Source of the DNA: Oscillospiraceae bacterium
Lineage (GTDB): Bacteria; Bacillota; Clostridia; Oscillospirales; Oscillospiraceae
DNA length: 48,717 bases
Assembly: GCA_017522015.1 (NCBI GenBank)
Contig: JAFXAW010000001.1
Location: 1-48,717 of the forward strand
Direction: 5' to 3'
Positions 23,986 to 30,761 of this stretch are shown here, one piece after another. Both the position numbers and the translations under genes were made by a program. The notes under the pieces were generated by a model, which was not told where the DNA came from, searched no databases, and saw only the letters and a list, made by a program, of their open reading frames with translations. Within the stretch, counting starts at the first letter, position 1; the number at the start of each line of letters is the position of its first letter.

Positions 23986-24476
23986 GTCGGACGAAAAAGC
24001 TTGTGTTGGCGGCGGCGCTCGCCGCTGCCGCGCTTGGAATCTATGTGCTCGAAGCGCAGATTCCGGCGCCGCTCCCCATTCCCGGCGTCAAGCTCGGCCT
24101 TGCCAACATCATCACGCTCACCGCGATGGCGCTGCTCGGCAGGAAGCTCTCCGCCGCCACGCTTGCGCTTCGGCTGCTGCTCGGCAGCATGTTCGCCGGG
24201 GGCTTTTCCGCGCTGCTGTACAGCGTCGCGGGCGGTGCGGCAGCTTACGCTGTCATGGCCGGACTGATTGGCCTTTTCCCGGAAAAACGGCTTTGGGTAA
24301 TCAGCGCGCTGGCCGCGATCGCCCATAACGCCGCGCAGCTCGTCTGCGCCGTTTTGGTGACGGGCACGGCGGGCCTGTTCTGGTATGCGCCCGCGCTGCT
24401 CATCTCGGCAATTCTGACCGGCGCATTCACGGGAATTGCCGCGACTTTCCTGCTGCGCGGACTAAAAAAGATTTAG
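23982..24476 (+). CDS. Gx transporter family membrane protein
   Basis: 164 residues with about five transmembrane helices. The family motif P-I-P-G-V-K-L-G-L-A-N-I lies near residue 31. Members are also annotated as heptaprenyl diphosphate synthase component I, but the sequence resembles an ECF-type substrate-binding membrane protein. In other Clostridia it often neighbours flavin or quinone-modification genes; here it has only the NusG-II partner. It ends just upstream of the tRNA-Gln promoter. Confidence 0.85.
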   Translation: MSRTKKLVLAAALAAAALGIYVLEAQIPAPLPIPGVKLGLANIITLTAMALLGRKLSAATLALRLLLGSMFAGGFSALLYSVAGGAAAYAVMAGLIGLFPEKRLWVISALAAIAHNAAQLVCAVLVTGTAGLFWYAPALLISAILTGAFTGIAATFLLRGLKKI

Positions 24477-24500
24477 ATTAGAAAATTTTGCGGGAAGGGC

Positions 24501-24528
24501 TTGACAAATTCCAAATATTCAGTATAAT
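24501..24528 (+). promoter_or_regulatory. promoter of tRNA-Gln
   Basis: Consensus -35 TTGACA (24501-24506), 16-bp spacer, consensus -10 TATAAT (24523-24528), 18 nt before the mature tRNA 5' end. Confidence 0.9.
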
Positions 24529-24546
24529 AACAAGGCACTCAACTTT

Positions 24547-24620
24547 ACCGGGATTGTGTAATGGTAGCACGCCGGACTCTGACTCCGTCTGTGAGGGTTC
24601 GAATCCTTCTCCCGGTGCCA
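24547..24620 (+). tRNA. tRNA-Gln (anticodon CTG)
   Basis: 74 nt with encoded CCA. Acceptor ACCGGGA/TCCCGGT, D arm GTGT/GCAC, anticodon loop CTCTGAC giving CTG, and T arm GAGGG-TTCGAAT-CCTTC. The outermost anticodon-stem pair is a C-T mismatch. It decodes CAG. Confidence 0.94.
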
Positions 24621-24652
24621 AAAATCGACAGGTTTCGACCTGTCGATTTTTT
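24621..24652 (+). terminator. terminator of tRNA-Gln
   Basis: A 13-bp stem (24621-24633 with 24638-24650), TTCG tetraloop, T tail. It starts directly after CCA. Confidence 0.92.
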
Positions 24653-24654
24653 AT

Positions 24655-24823
24655 CCATTGCGAAAGCAATGGTATATCATCACGCGCAAGCGTGCATCTC
24701 ATCACCGAAGGTGTATATCATCAGCCGCAGGCTGCATTTCTTTTCGCAATGATGATATACAAAACTTCGTTTTGATGATATGCAATTCCTGCGGAATTGA
24801 TAATATACACGGCTTTCGCCGTG
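24655..24823. repeat. head-to-head array of seven mini-hairpins
   Basis: Hairpins: 24655-24672 (CCATTGC, loop GAAA), 24681-24694 (CACGC, GCAA), 24703-24713 (CACC, GAA), 24722-24734 (CAGCC, GCA), 24761-24773 (AAAAC, TTC), 24783-24799 (CAATTCC, TGC), 24808-24823 (CACGGC, TTTC). The first four are spaced by 8-nt TATATCAT-like units, the last three by the reverse complement GATGATATA-like units. Loops also switch to their reverse complements. No protein frame is credible here. Confidence 0.88.
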
Positions 24824-24888
24824 ATTAATGTGAGAGTTCGAATTCATACGCAAAACTTCCGAAAATATCTTTTTCGTAGCCCATAGAC

Positions 24889-24930
24889 AGGAAAACAGCG
24901 ATAGCATCTGCTATCGCTGTTTTCCTTTTC
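24889..24930 (+). terminator. strong terminator-like hairpin without an evident gene
   Basis: A 17-bp perfect stem (24889-24905 with 24910-24926) and a T-rich tail. The stretch 24824-24888 before it contains TGTGAGAGTTCGAATTC, similar to the T arm of tRNA-Gln, and may be a decayed tRNA 3' copy. Confidence 0.75.
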
Positions 24931-24991
24931 TTATACTTTGTACACGCTCCCGGCAGCTGAAAACGCTTGACGGAGGCGTTTTGGCGTTTGG

Positions 24992-25020
24992 TTGTAATGT
25001 TCATGGTATCATGGTATAAT
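24992..25020 (+). promoter_or_regulatory. promoter of the small membrane protein gene
   Basis: -35 TTGTAA (24992-24997), 17-bp spacer, consensus -10 TATAAT (25015-25020), ATG at 25059. Confidence 0.75.
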
Positions 25021-25058
25021 CTGTTCGGAAGCGGAATTTGGAGAAACAGGTGGAGCAT

Positions 25059-25475
25059 ATGAAGAAAACTGTAACTGTGAAAAAATGCAAAAGCCACCGT
25101 ACGGTCATGGTTATATTTTCTGTAGCGATGTTCGTCGTTCTTACAATGTGTGTTTTCGCCATGCAGACTGCTGCCGCACTCCTGTTTTATGTACCTTTTT
25201 TTGTTATTTGGGCTCCTATGACAATATATTTTTTGACTTGGCAAATACGCTTTGAGAAAAGCGGAATTGTTAGAAAGGTGTTTTTCCGAGAATCAAAAAA
25301 GTATTCTTTCGCAATGCTTCGGGAAGTGGTAAAAAGCTTCTATGCTTCAGAGCGAAATTTTACTGTCCGTATGTACTTTGTAGATGGAAAAGTGCTCCAG
25401 TTTCGTATGGATGACGAAAATGCTACTCAGGCAGTAAAAACGCTGCTAAGGCATGGTAGCATCAAAACTCTGTAA
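25059..25475 (+). CDS. small two-helix membrane protein with PH-like (YcxB-type) tail
   Basis: 138 residues. Two hydrophobic helices (about 15-60) are followed by a soluble domain with alternating hydrophobic strands (W-Q-I-R-F, I-V-R-K-V-F-F, F-T-V-R-M-Y-F-V) ending in a helix, the outline of YcxB-like bacterial PH domains. Function is unknown. A TTG 21 nt upstream is in frame but the ATG preceded by AGGTGGAG (25048-25055) is preferred. It has its own promoter and is A+T-rich compared with core genes. Confidence 0.68.
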   Translation: MKKTVTVKKCKSHRTVMVIFSVAMFVVLTMCVFAMQTAAALLFYVPFFVIWAPMTIYFLTWQIRFEKSGIVRKVFFRESKKYSFAMLREVVKSFYASERNFTVRMYFVDGKVLQFRMDDENATQAVKTLLRHGSIKTL

Positions 25476-25684
25476 TCACAGACCCATCCCAATTTGTCGG
25501 ACTGCGTGTTACATGCTGAATCGCTTTTTCCCTGCATTTTCGCACCGTTTACGAGTTCTTTCGCACAAAAACACCTAATTTGTCTGTCGGGCGAAGGGCG
25601 TTTTTCCACGGAGCTTGTTATTTTTCTTAACTATGAACTGTACCAATGGTGCAATAAATAAAATTTTTGATTGTGGGTGCTGCA

Positions 25685-26077
25685 ATGTTTTTGAAATTTC
25701 AGACAGACGGGGAACGCCGCGCTTTCGGTGGTTCCGCTTTTTTGGAAATACAGTATTGCAGTCTTCCCGCCGGAAGCTCCGCGCGAAAAACCGTATCGGT
25801 CGACTCCATCCATAATTGGAATCTGTCCTCTCTGTATGTTTCCGAAGAGGACATGGACGACTTTTATGCTCAATATAAGGACATTTTGCATAACGGTCTT
25901 TACAACAACCTGCGCGAGGGCGTCGTAGATCTTTGCGGAATCAACTATTACAGCGAGGAAAAGACGCGCGCAATTATCGCAGAATTGCACGCACGCAGGC
26001 CGAAAGGCTTTGAAACACTTCTGGCATGGCTGCGTGAAAGCCCACACAACAACGGTTTCTATGTTTTGGGAATATAA
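25685..26077 (+). CDS. hypothetical protein
   Basis: 130 residues, not recognised. It appears soluble, with no signal peptide or membrane helix. The C-terminal two thirds (from about residue 55) look like an alpha-helical domain with many aromatic and charged residues (D-D-F-Y-A-Q-Y, G-L-Y-N-N-L-R-E-G, L-L-A-W-L-R-E). The ribosome binding site is poor (GTGGG about 8 nt upstream). The 209-nt gap before it holds nothing I can identify. An in-frame TTG at 25667 is an alternative start. Confidence 0.5.
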   Translation: MFLKFQTDGERRAFGGSAFLEIQYCSLPAGSSARKTVSVDSIHNWNLSSLYVSEEDMDDFYAQYKDILHNGLYNNLREGVVDLCGINYYSEEKTRAIIAELHARRPKGFETLLAWLRESPHNNGFYVLGI

Positions 26078-26192
26078 AAGCCGGCGAAAGGGGACTCTTT
26101 GATCAGCCGGACGAAAGGCGAAAAGATGGGCACAGACAATCAGGATCCGATCGGGAAATCCCCTTCTCCGGGAAAGGCCAAAAGGTGAGACA

Positions 26193-26768
26193 ATGAAAAT
26201 TTATGACATCACGCAGGAACTGTTCGGCTGCTGCGTATATCCGGGGGATCCGGCGCCGGAGCGGGAACAGCTGCAAAGCATCGCAGACGGCGATCTGTAT
26301 AACCTGAGCAAGCTTTCTCTTTGCGCCCACAACGGAACGCACATCGACGCGCCGTATCATTTCCTTGGCAACGGCAAAACAATCGACCAAATCGCGCTGC
26401 AACAGTGCATCGGCCGGGCAATCGTCGTATCCTGTGACGGGGAGCCTGACCTTGCAACGCTGGAAACACTCCTGCAAAAGTCGCCGAAGAAAATCCTATT
26501 CAAGGGAAAAACGACCGTTTCCATCGAAGCCGCGCAGCTGATGAACCGCTACGGTGTGGAGCTCGTGGGGGTGGAGAGCCAGACGGTCGGGCCGGAGGAT
26601 GCCCCGATGGCGGTGCATCTGGAGCTGCTTGGCCGAGAGGTTGTTCTGCTCGAGGGCATCCGTCTGGGCAAAGTGCCCGAGGGCGAATATCTGCTTTTTG
26701 CCGCGCCGCTGCTCCTCGGCGGTGCGGACGGCGCGCCCTGTCGCGCGGTGCTGATCGAAACAGTCTGA
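26193..26768 (+). CDS. cyclase-family metal-dependent hydrolase (kynurenine formamidase-like)
   Basis: 191 residues. The signature H46-N-G-T-H50-I-D52-A-P-Y-H56 supplies the metal ligands of the cyclase family (Pfam Cyclase, COG1878). Members hydrolyse N-formylkynurenine, isatin or similar amides; no kynurenine genes are nearby, so the substrate is unknown. The protein is cytoplasmic. AGGTGAG lies close before ATG. The next gene (PepD) has its own promoter 6 nt after this stop. Confidence 0.88.
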   Translation: MKIYDITQELFGCCVYPGDPAPEREQLQSIADGDLYNLSKLSLCAHNGTHIDAPYHFLGNGKTIDQIALQQCIGRAIVVSCDGEPDLATLETLLQKSPKKILFKGKTTVSIEAAQLMNRYGVELVGVESQTVGPEDAPMAVHLELLGREVVLLEGIRLGKVPEGEYLLFAAPLLLGGADGAPCRAVLIETV

Positions 26769-26774
26769 CACCTC

Positions 26775-26803
26775 TTGCGTGTTTCCGCTTCCTGTGCTAC
26801 AAT
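26775..26803 (+). promoter_or_regulatory. promoter of pepD, with a hairpin at the transcript start
   Basis: -35 TTGCGT (26775-26780), 17-bp spacer, -10 TACAAT (26798-26803). An inverted repeat AAGACGCGC (26805-26813) with GCGCGTCTT (26824-26832), followed by a short T-rich stretch, begins at the expected transcription start. It could terminate read-through from the cyclase gene or fold in the leader. Confidence 0.6.
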
Positions 26804-26866
26804 CAAGACGCGCTTGATCTATGGCGCGTCTTATTTTGTATATAATTATGTTTTGGAGGATTCACG

Positions 26867-28315
26867 ATGGCAGTTTTATCCGGTCTTCAGCCCGAACGGG
26901 TGTTTTCTTATTTTGAAAAGCTTTGCTCCGTGCCGCACGGCAGCGGCAACACCAAGCAGATCAGCGACCTCTTGGTGGGCTTTGCCAAAGAACTTGGCCT
27001 GAAATACCGTCAGGACGAGCTGAACAACGTCATCATCTGGAAGGACGCCTCGCCCGGCTATGAAAACGCCGAGCCGATCATGATGCAGGGCCATATGGAC
27101 ATGGTCTGCGCCAAGACCGAGGACTGCACGAAGGACATGACAAAAGAGGGCCTTGACGTCGAGACGGACGGCGAGTTCGTCTGGGCAAAACAGACCTCGC
27201 TCGGCGGCGACGACTGCATCGGCGTTGCGATGACGCTGGCGATCCTCTCGGACGACAGCCTGCCCCATCCCCCGCTCGAGGCGGTGTTCACCGTTGACGA
27301 GGAGGTTGGCATGGACGGCGCGGCCGGGCTCGACTGCTCCGATCTGAAAAGCCGCAAGCTTCTGAATCTGGACTGCGGCGGCGAAGGCATTTTCACCGTC
27401 TCCTGCGCGGGCGGCGTCCGCGCTGACTGCTTCCTGCCCGGCACGGCGGAACCCATCGGCACCGAGGCCTGCTACAGCGTCACCATCTCCGGTCTGCGTG
27501 GCGGACACTCCGGCGGCGAGATCAACAAGGGCCGCGGCAGCGCAAACGTCCTCATGGCACGCGTGCTCTACGGCGCGCTGGAGGCACTCGGCGCTGTTCG
27601 TCTGCACGATGTGCTCGGCGGCAAGTTTGACAACGTCATCTGCAGCCACTGCGTCGCAGAGGTTGCCGTTCCTGCAGACAAGGCAGAGGCTTTTGAAAGC
27701 TTCCTGCGCGAATATGACGCAATTCTCAAGGATGAGTACGCCGCGAGCGACGCGGGCATTGAGCTCAGCTTTGAAAAGGCCGATTTCTCCACCGCCATGA
27801 GCGCAAAGGACAGCGCCGTCATGCTGCACACGCTCTTTGCGATGCCGCACGGCGTGCAGGAAATGAGCCGCGATTTCGAGGGTCTGGTGCAGACCTCTCT
27901 CAACCTTGGCATGATCTCCATGGCGGACGACGGGCTGCACTTCTCCTTCTCCATCCGCTCCTCCGTCGCTTCACAGAAAGCCATGATGCTGCAGAAGCTG
28001 CGCGCGATCCTCGGCCTTGCCGGCGGCAGCGTCACGGAGCACAGTGCATACCCCGGCTGGCAGTATCGCCGCGAGTCCTCCTTCCGCGATCTGGTCATGC
28101 AGGCCTGGAAGGACCAGACCGGCACGGACGGTAGAATCGTGGCCATCCACGGCGGACTGGAATGCGGTCTGTTCATCGAGAAGATGCCCGGGCTGGACGT
28201 TGTCGCCCTCGGCCCCAACCAGACCGGCATCCACTCTGTGAACGAAAAGCTCAACGTCGCTTCCGTCGGCCGCGTCTATCCGGTTCTGTGCGAGATCCTG
28301 CGTCGCAGCAAATAA
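26867..28315 (+). CDS. pepD: aminoacyl-histidine dipeptidase (M20 family)
   Basis: 482 residues, the usual length for PepD. It is a cytoplasmic zinc dipeptidase of broad specificity, including X-His dipeptides. Visible metal-site residues are Q-G-H76-M-D, G-G-D-D115-C-I-G, D-E145-E146-V-G-M-D-G and L-D169-C-G-G-E-G, with a final histidine in G-I-H-S near the C-terminus. The segment G-G-H-S-G marks the dimerisation (lid) domain. GGAGG lies 7 nt before ATG. It is a single-gene unit with its own promoter and terminator. Confidence 0.95.
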   Translation: MAVLSGLQPERVFSYFEKLCSVPHGSGNTKQISDLLVGFAKELGLKYRQDELNNVIIWKDASPGYENAEPIMMQGHMDMVCAKTEDCTKDMTKEGLDVETDGEFVWAKQTSLGGDDCIGVAMTLAILSDDSLPHPPLEAVFTVDEEVGMDGAAGLDCSDLKSRKLLNLDCGGEGIFTVSCAGGVRADCFLPGTAEPIGTEACYSVTISGLRGGHSGGEINKGRGSANVLMARVLYGALEALGAVRLHDVLGGKFDNVICSHCVAEVAVPADKAEAFESFLREYDAILKDEYAASDAGIELSFEKADFSTAMSAKDSAVMLHTLFAMPHGVQEMSRDFEGLVQTSLNLGMISMADDGLHFSFSIRSSVASQKAMMLQKLRAILGLAGGSVTEHSAYPGWQYRRESSFRDLVMQAWKDQTGTDGRIVAIHGGLECGLFIEKMPGLDVVALGPNQTGIHSVNEKLNVASVGRVYPVLCEILRRSK

Positions 28316-28332
28316 AAAACCATCACATACGC

Positions 28333-28370
28333 ATCCCCGCCGGGCACGGCTTTTGCCCGGCGGGGATTTT
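28333..28370 (+). terminator. terminator of pepD
   Basis: A 13-bp G+C-rich stem (28333-28345 with 28355-28367), 9-nt loop, then TTT. It lies between convergent genes. Confidence 0.88.
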
Positions 28371-28374
28371 GTTT

Positions 28375-28983
28375 CTAAGCCTGTTCCAGCGCGTGAAGCA
28401 GCACGCCGCAGACAAGAGGCATATCCTCTGCGTCAAAGGCCGCCGGAAAATTATCTGAAAACAGGATCTCTGCCGCAGGGCGATAGTTCTCGCCGCCCTC
28501 CCACAAAAGCAGCCGCACGCGCAGCTCCTCCAGAAAAGGAAGCTCGAAGGCGCGGTCCGCCATCGGCAGCGGCATGCCGCCCAGAGAGACGCAGGCGCGG
28601 GCAAACGTTTCCGGCATCTGGGCAAAGCCATGCGCAAGCCGCTGCGCGCTCTGCGTCCGGAAAGCCGCCGTGAGGGTCTGATCCCACAGCTGCGCATAAG
28701 GCAGGAAAGCGCCCGTGCGCGCGGCGCAGTGACCGCGCAGCAGATAGCCAAGCAGCAGGGCGGAAAGTTCATCGCCGGACACGGGCGCGCCATCCGGGAG
28801 CAACGCCTCGCCCTCCGGCCACGTAACCGCAGCCTTTCTGCCGAACATCTGCAAAGCAAACAGCCCCGTGTCCGCATCGTATACCGCGCCGCTGCGGCGC
28901 TGCACCTCCTCCGGTTTGGCGCGCGCAAACTTTGCGCGGTCCTGCCGGAGCAGCAGACGCATTCTGTCTAAGGAAACATCCAT
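28375..28983 (-). CDS. DUF3786 domain protein
   Basis: 202 residues, soluble. The C-terminal part, with L-L-W-E-G-G-E and A-E-I-L-F-S-D-N-F followed by A-E-D-M, resembles DUF3786 proteins of anaerobes, whose function is unknown. The start is taken at the second of two consecutive ATGs because GAGGTG (28990-28995) is then at normal spacing; the frame is open further upstream but without a site. It is convergent with pepD and divergent from the Mrp gene. Confidence 0.65.
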   Translation of the reverse strand: MDVSLDRMRLLLRQDRAKFARAKPEEVQRRSGAVYDADTGLFALQMFGRKAAVTWPEGEALLPDGAPVSGDELSALLLGYLLRGHCAARTGAFLPYAQLWDQTLTAAFRTQSAQRLAHGFAQMPETFARACVSLGGMPLPMADRAFELPFLEELRVRLLLWEGGENYRPAAEILFSDNFPAAFDAEDMPLVCGVLLHALEQA

Positions 28984-29126
28984 CATTCTCACCTCAATCG
29001 CGGCGCGCTGCACAGAATGTGCGCCGCTGCTCTCAGGCCGGACAACAGCATCCAAACCTGCACGGATTCTGCTGCTTAGTTTTCCCACTTGCAGCCCATC
29101 TATCCGCGCCCCGGGCCGCCATTAGG

Positions 29127-29156
29127 TTGACTTCTCCGAAAAAGCGTGTATACTAT
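29127..29156 (+). promoter_or_regulatory. promoter of the Mrp gene
   Basis: -35 TTGACT (29127-29132) and -10 TACTAT (29151-29156, 18-bp spacer) or TATACT (29149-29154, 16 bp). The -10 runs up to the ATG at 29157, which therefore cannot be the translation start. Confidence 0.75.
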
Positions 29157-29192
29157 ATGCACAAATATGATTCTTTACAGGAGATGGCCAAA

Positions 29193-30026
29193 TTGAGCGA
29201 ATGTAAGCACGATTGCGCAAGCTGCGCAAGCAACTGCAGTGAACGGACGGCAGAGCAGACGGATTTCCGCGAGCAGCCGCATCCCGGCAGTAGAGTCAAA
29301 AAAGTGATCGGCGTTGTCAGCGGCAAGGGCGGCGTCGGTAAAAGCCTTGTAACCAGCATGCTGGCGGTTCTGATGAATCGCGCCGGCTGCCGCACCGCCA
29401 TTCTGGATGCGGACATCACCGGTCCCTCCATCCCCACCGCTTTCGGCCTGAAGGAGCGCGCGCAGAGCGTGCAGGACGGCATCCTGCCGGTGGAGAGCGA
29501 GAGCGGCGTTGCCGTTATGTCTCTGAACCTGCTGCTGGCGGACGCGGGTAACCCCGTTGTGTGGCGCGGCCCGGTGATCGCGGGTGCCGTCAAGCAGTTC
29601 TGGACGGACGTAATCTGGGGCGATGTGGACTATATGTTTGTGGATATGCCTCCCGGCACGGGCGATGTGCCGCTGACCGTGCTGCAGTCGCTGCCGGTTG
29701 ACGGCGTGGTCGTTGTGACCTCGCCGCAGGAGCTGGTCAGCCTGATCGTGGAGAAGGCTGTGCGCATGACCGAGATGATGCCCCGCAAGGTGCCGGTGCT
29801 GGCGCTTGTGGAGAACATGAGTTTCTTCAAGTGCCCGGACTGCGACAAGGTGCATCACATTTACGGTGAGAGCCACATTGAGGAGATTGCCGCGGCCCAC
29901 GGCGTGGACACAGTCTGCCGCCTGCCCATCGACCCCTCGATCGCCCGGGCGATTGACGCCGGTGAAGTCGAAAAGCTGCCCTGCGACGATCTTGCGGCCA
30001 TCGCGGAAAAGCTTTTGGCTTTATAA
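29193..30026 (+). CDS. mrp: Mrp/NBP35-type iron-sulfur carrier ATPase (TTG start)
   Basis: 277 residues, cytoplasmic. It is a P-loop NTPase with S-G-K-G-G-V-G-K-S, D-A-D-I-T-G-P-S and P-P-G-T-G-D, and a C-terminal C-P-D-C pair that holds a bridging Fe-S cluster in dimers. An N-terminal stretch C-x3-C-x2-C-x3-C could bind another cluster. The role is Fe-S cluster assembly and transfer. TTG at 29193 was chosen: CAGGAG (29178-29183) lies 9 nt upstream, the protein then begins M-S-E-C as in relatives, and the in-frame ATG at 29157 abuts the promoter -10. The cupin gene follows after 77 nt. Confidence 0.92.
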   Translation: MSECKHDCASCASNCSERTAEQTDFREQPHPGSRVKKVIGVVSGKGGVGKSLVTSMLAVLMNRAGCRTAILDADITGPSIPTAFGLKERAQSVQDGILPVESESGVAVMSLNLLLADAGNPVVWRGPVIAGAVKQFWTDVIWGDVDYMFVDMPPGTGDVPLTVLQSLPVDGVVVVTSPQELVSLIVEKAVRMTEMMPRKVPVLALVENMSFFKCPDCDKVHHIYGESHIEEIAAAHGVDTVCRLPIDPSIARAIDAGEVEKLPCDDLAAIAEKLLAL

Positions 30027-30103
30027 TTGCGCGCAGCATGCCGCGCGGCTTCGTTTACCTGTGTATAACAAATTTGAAAAATAAATAAAAAGGAGATGTC
30101 AAC

Positions 30104-30601
30104 ATGGCGGACTTCGTACTGAACAAAGAGGGCGAATACGGTCATCTGATCATGCAGGACCTTCCGGAGATCTTCAACCAGCCCACGGAATTTAACGAGC
30201 TCTACAAGCAGTGGGGTGACCGTTGCCTGTTTATTGACGGCAACCAGGTTCCCGGCTCCATCCAGATGAACATCACCTGGTACCGCAACGCCCCCGATTT
30301 CTATCCCCTGCCCCGCCACGATGAGCACATGCATGACTTTGGCGAGCTCGTCGGCTTCCTCGGCTCCGACCCCGACGACAAGTATGATCTCGGCGGCGTG
30401 ATCGAGATCGGACTCAACGGCGAGCTGCACCGGCTCACCAGAAGCTCCGTTATCTTCATGCCTCCCGGAATGAAGCACCTCCCCCTGTCCATCATCGAGC
30501 TGCACCGTCCCATTCTGCATTTCTCCGTTTCCATGAACCCCACCTACACCCTCACGCGCACAAATGGCGAAAAGGGCGGCGTCGATACGACGGCGAAATA
30601 A
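30104..30601 (+). CDS. cupin-fold protein
   Basis: 165 residues. H-D-E-H-M-H-D-F-G-E and the later P-P-G-M-K-H correspond to cupin motifs 1 and 2, supplying possible metal ligands (three histidines and a glutamate). No catalytic partner is fused. AGGAG lies 8 nt before ATG. It is probably co-transcribed with mrp and ends at a bidirectional terminator. Enzyme versus ligand-binding function cannot be decided from sequence. Confidence 0.75.
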   Translation: MADFVLNKEGEYGHLIMQDLPEIFNQPTEFNELYKQWGDRCLFIDGNQVPGSIQMNITWYRNAPDFYPLPRHDEHMHDFGELVGFLGSDPDDKYDLGGVIEIGLNGELHRLTRSSVIFMPPGMKHLPLSIIELHRPILHFSVSMNPTYTLTRTNGEKGGVDTTAK

Positions 30602-30619
30602 AAACTACAAAAACAGCAA

Positions 30620-30660
30620 AACGCCCGCGCGGGAGAATCTCCCGCGCGGGTGTTTTCTGT
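30620..30660. terminator. bidirectional terminator between cupin and ClpE-like genes
   Basis: A long G+C-rich stem centred on loop aat at 30636-30638, with T-rich sequence on both sides. A second dyad (GGGATGC/GCATCCC, about 30713-30735) lies nearer the ClpE-like stop and may help terminate the minus strand. Confidence 0.85.
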
Positions 30661-30761
30661 TTACACGCCTTTATGATTTGTTGATTTCACAAACAACGCG
30701 CGTTTCCCGGCTGGGATGCGCAGACTCTGCATCCCGCGCCGGAATCGATTTTGAAAAAAAT

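Noticed and set aside
24655-24823. CRISPR array
   Set aside because: Repeats are only 8-9 nt, spacers are themselves palindromic, and no cas genes are present.
24680-24907. Small frames across the mini-hairpin array
   Set aside because: Sequence is explained by repeats; no ribosome binding site and no protein-like composition.
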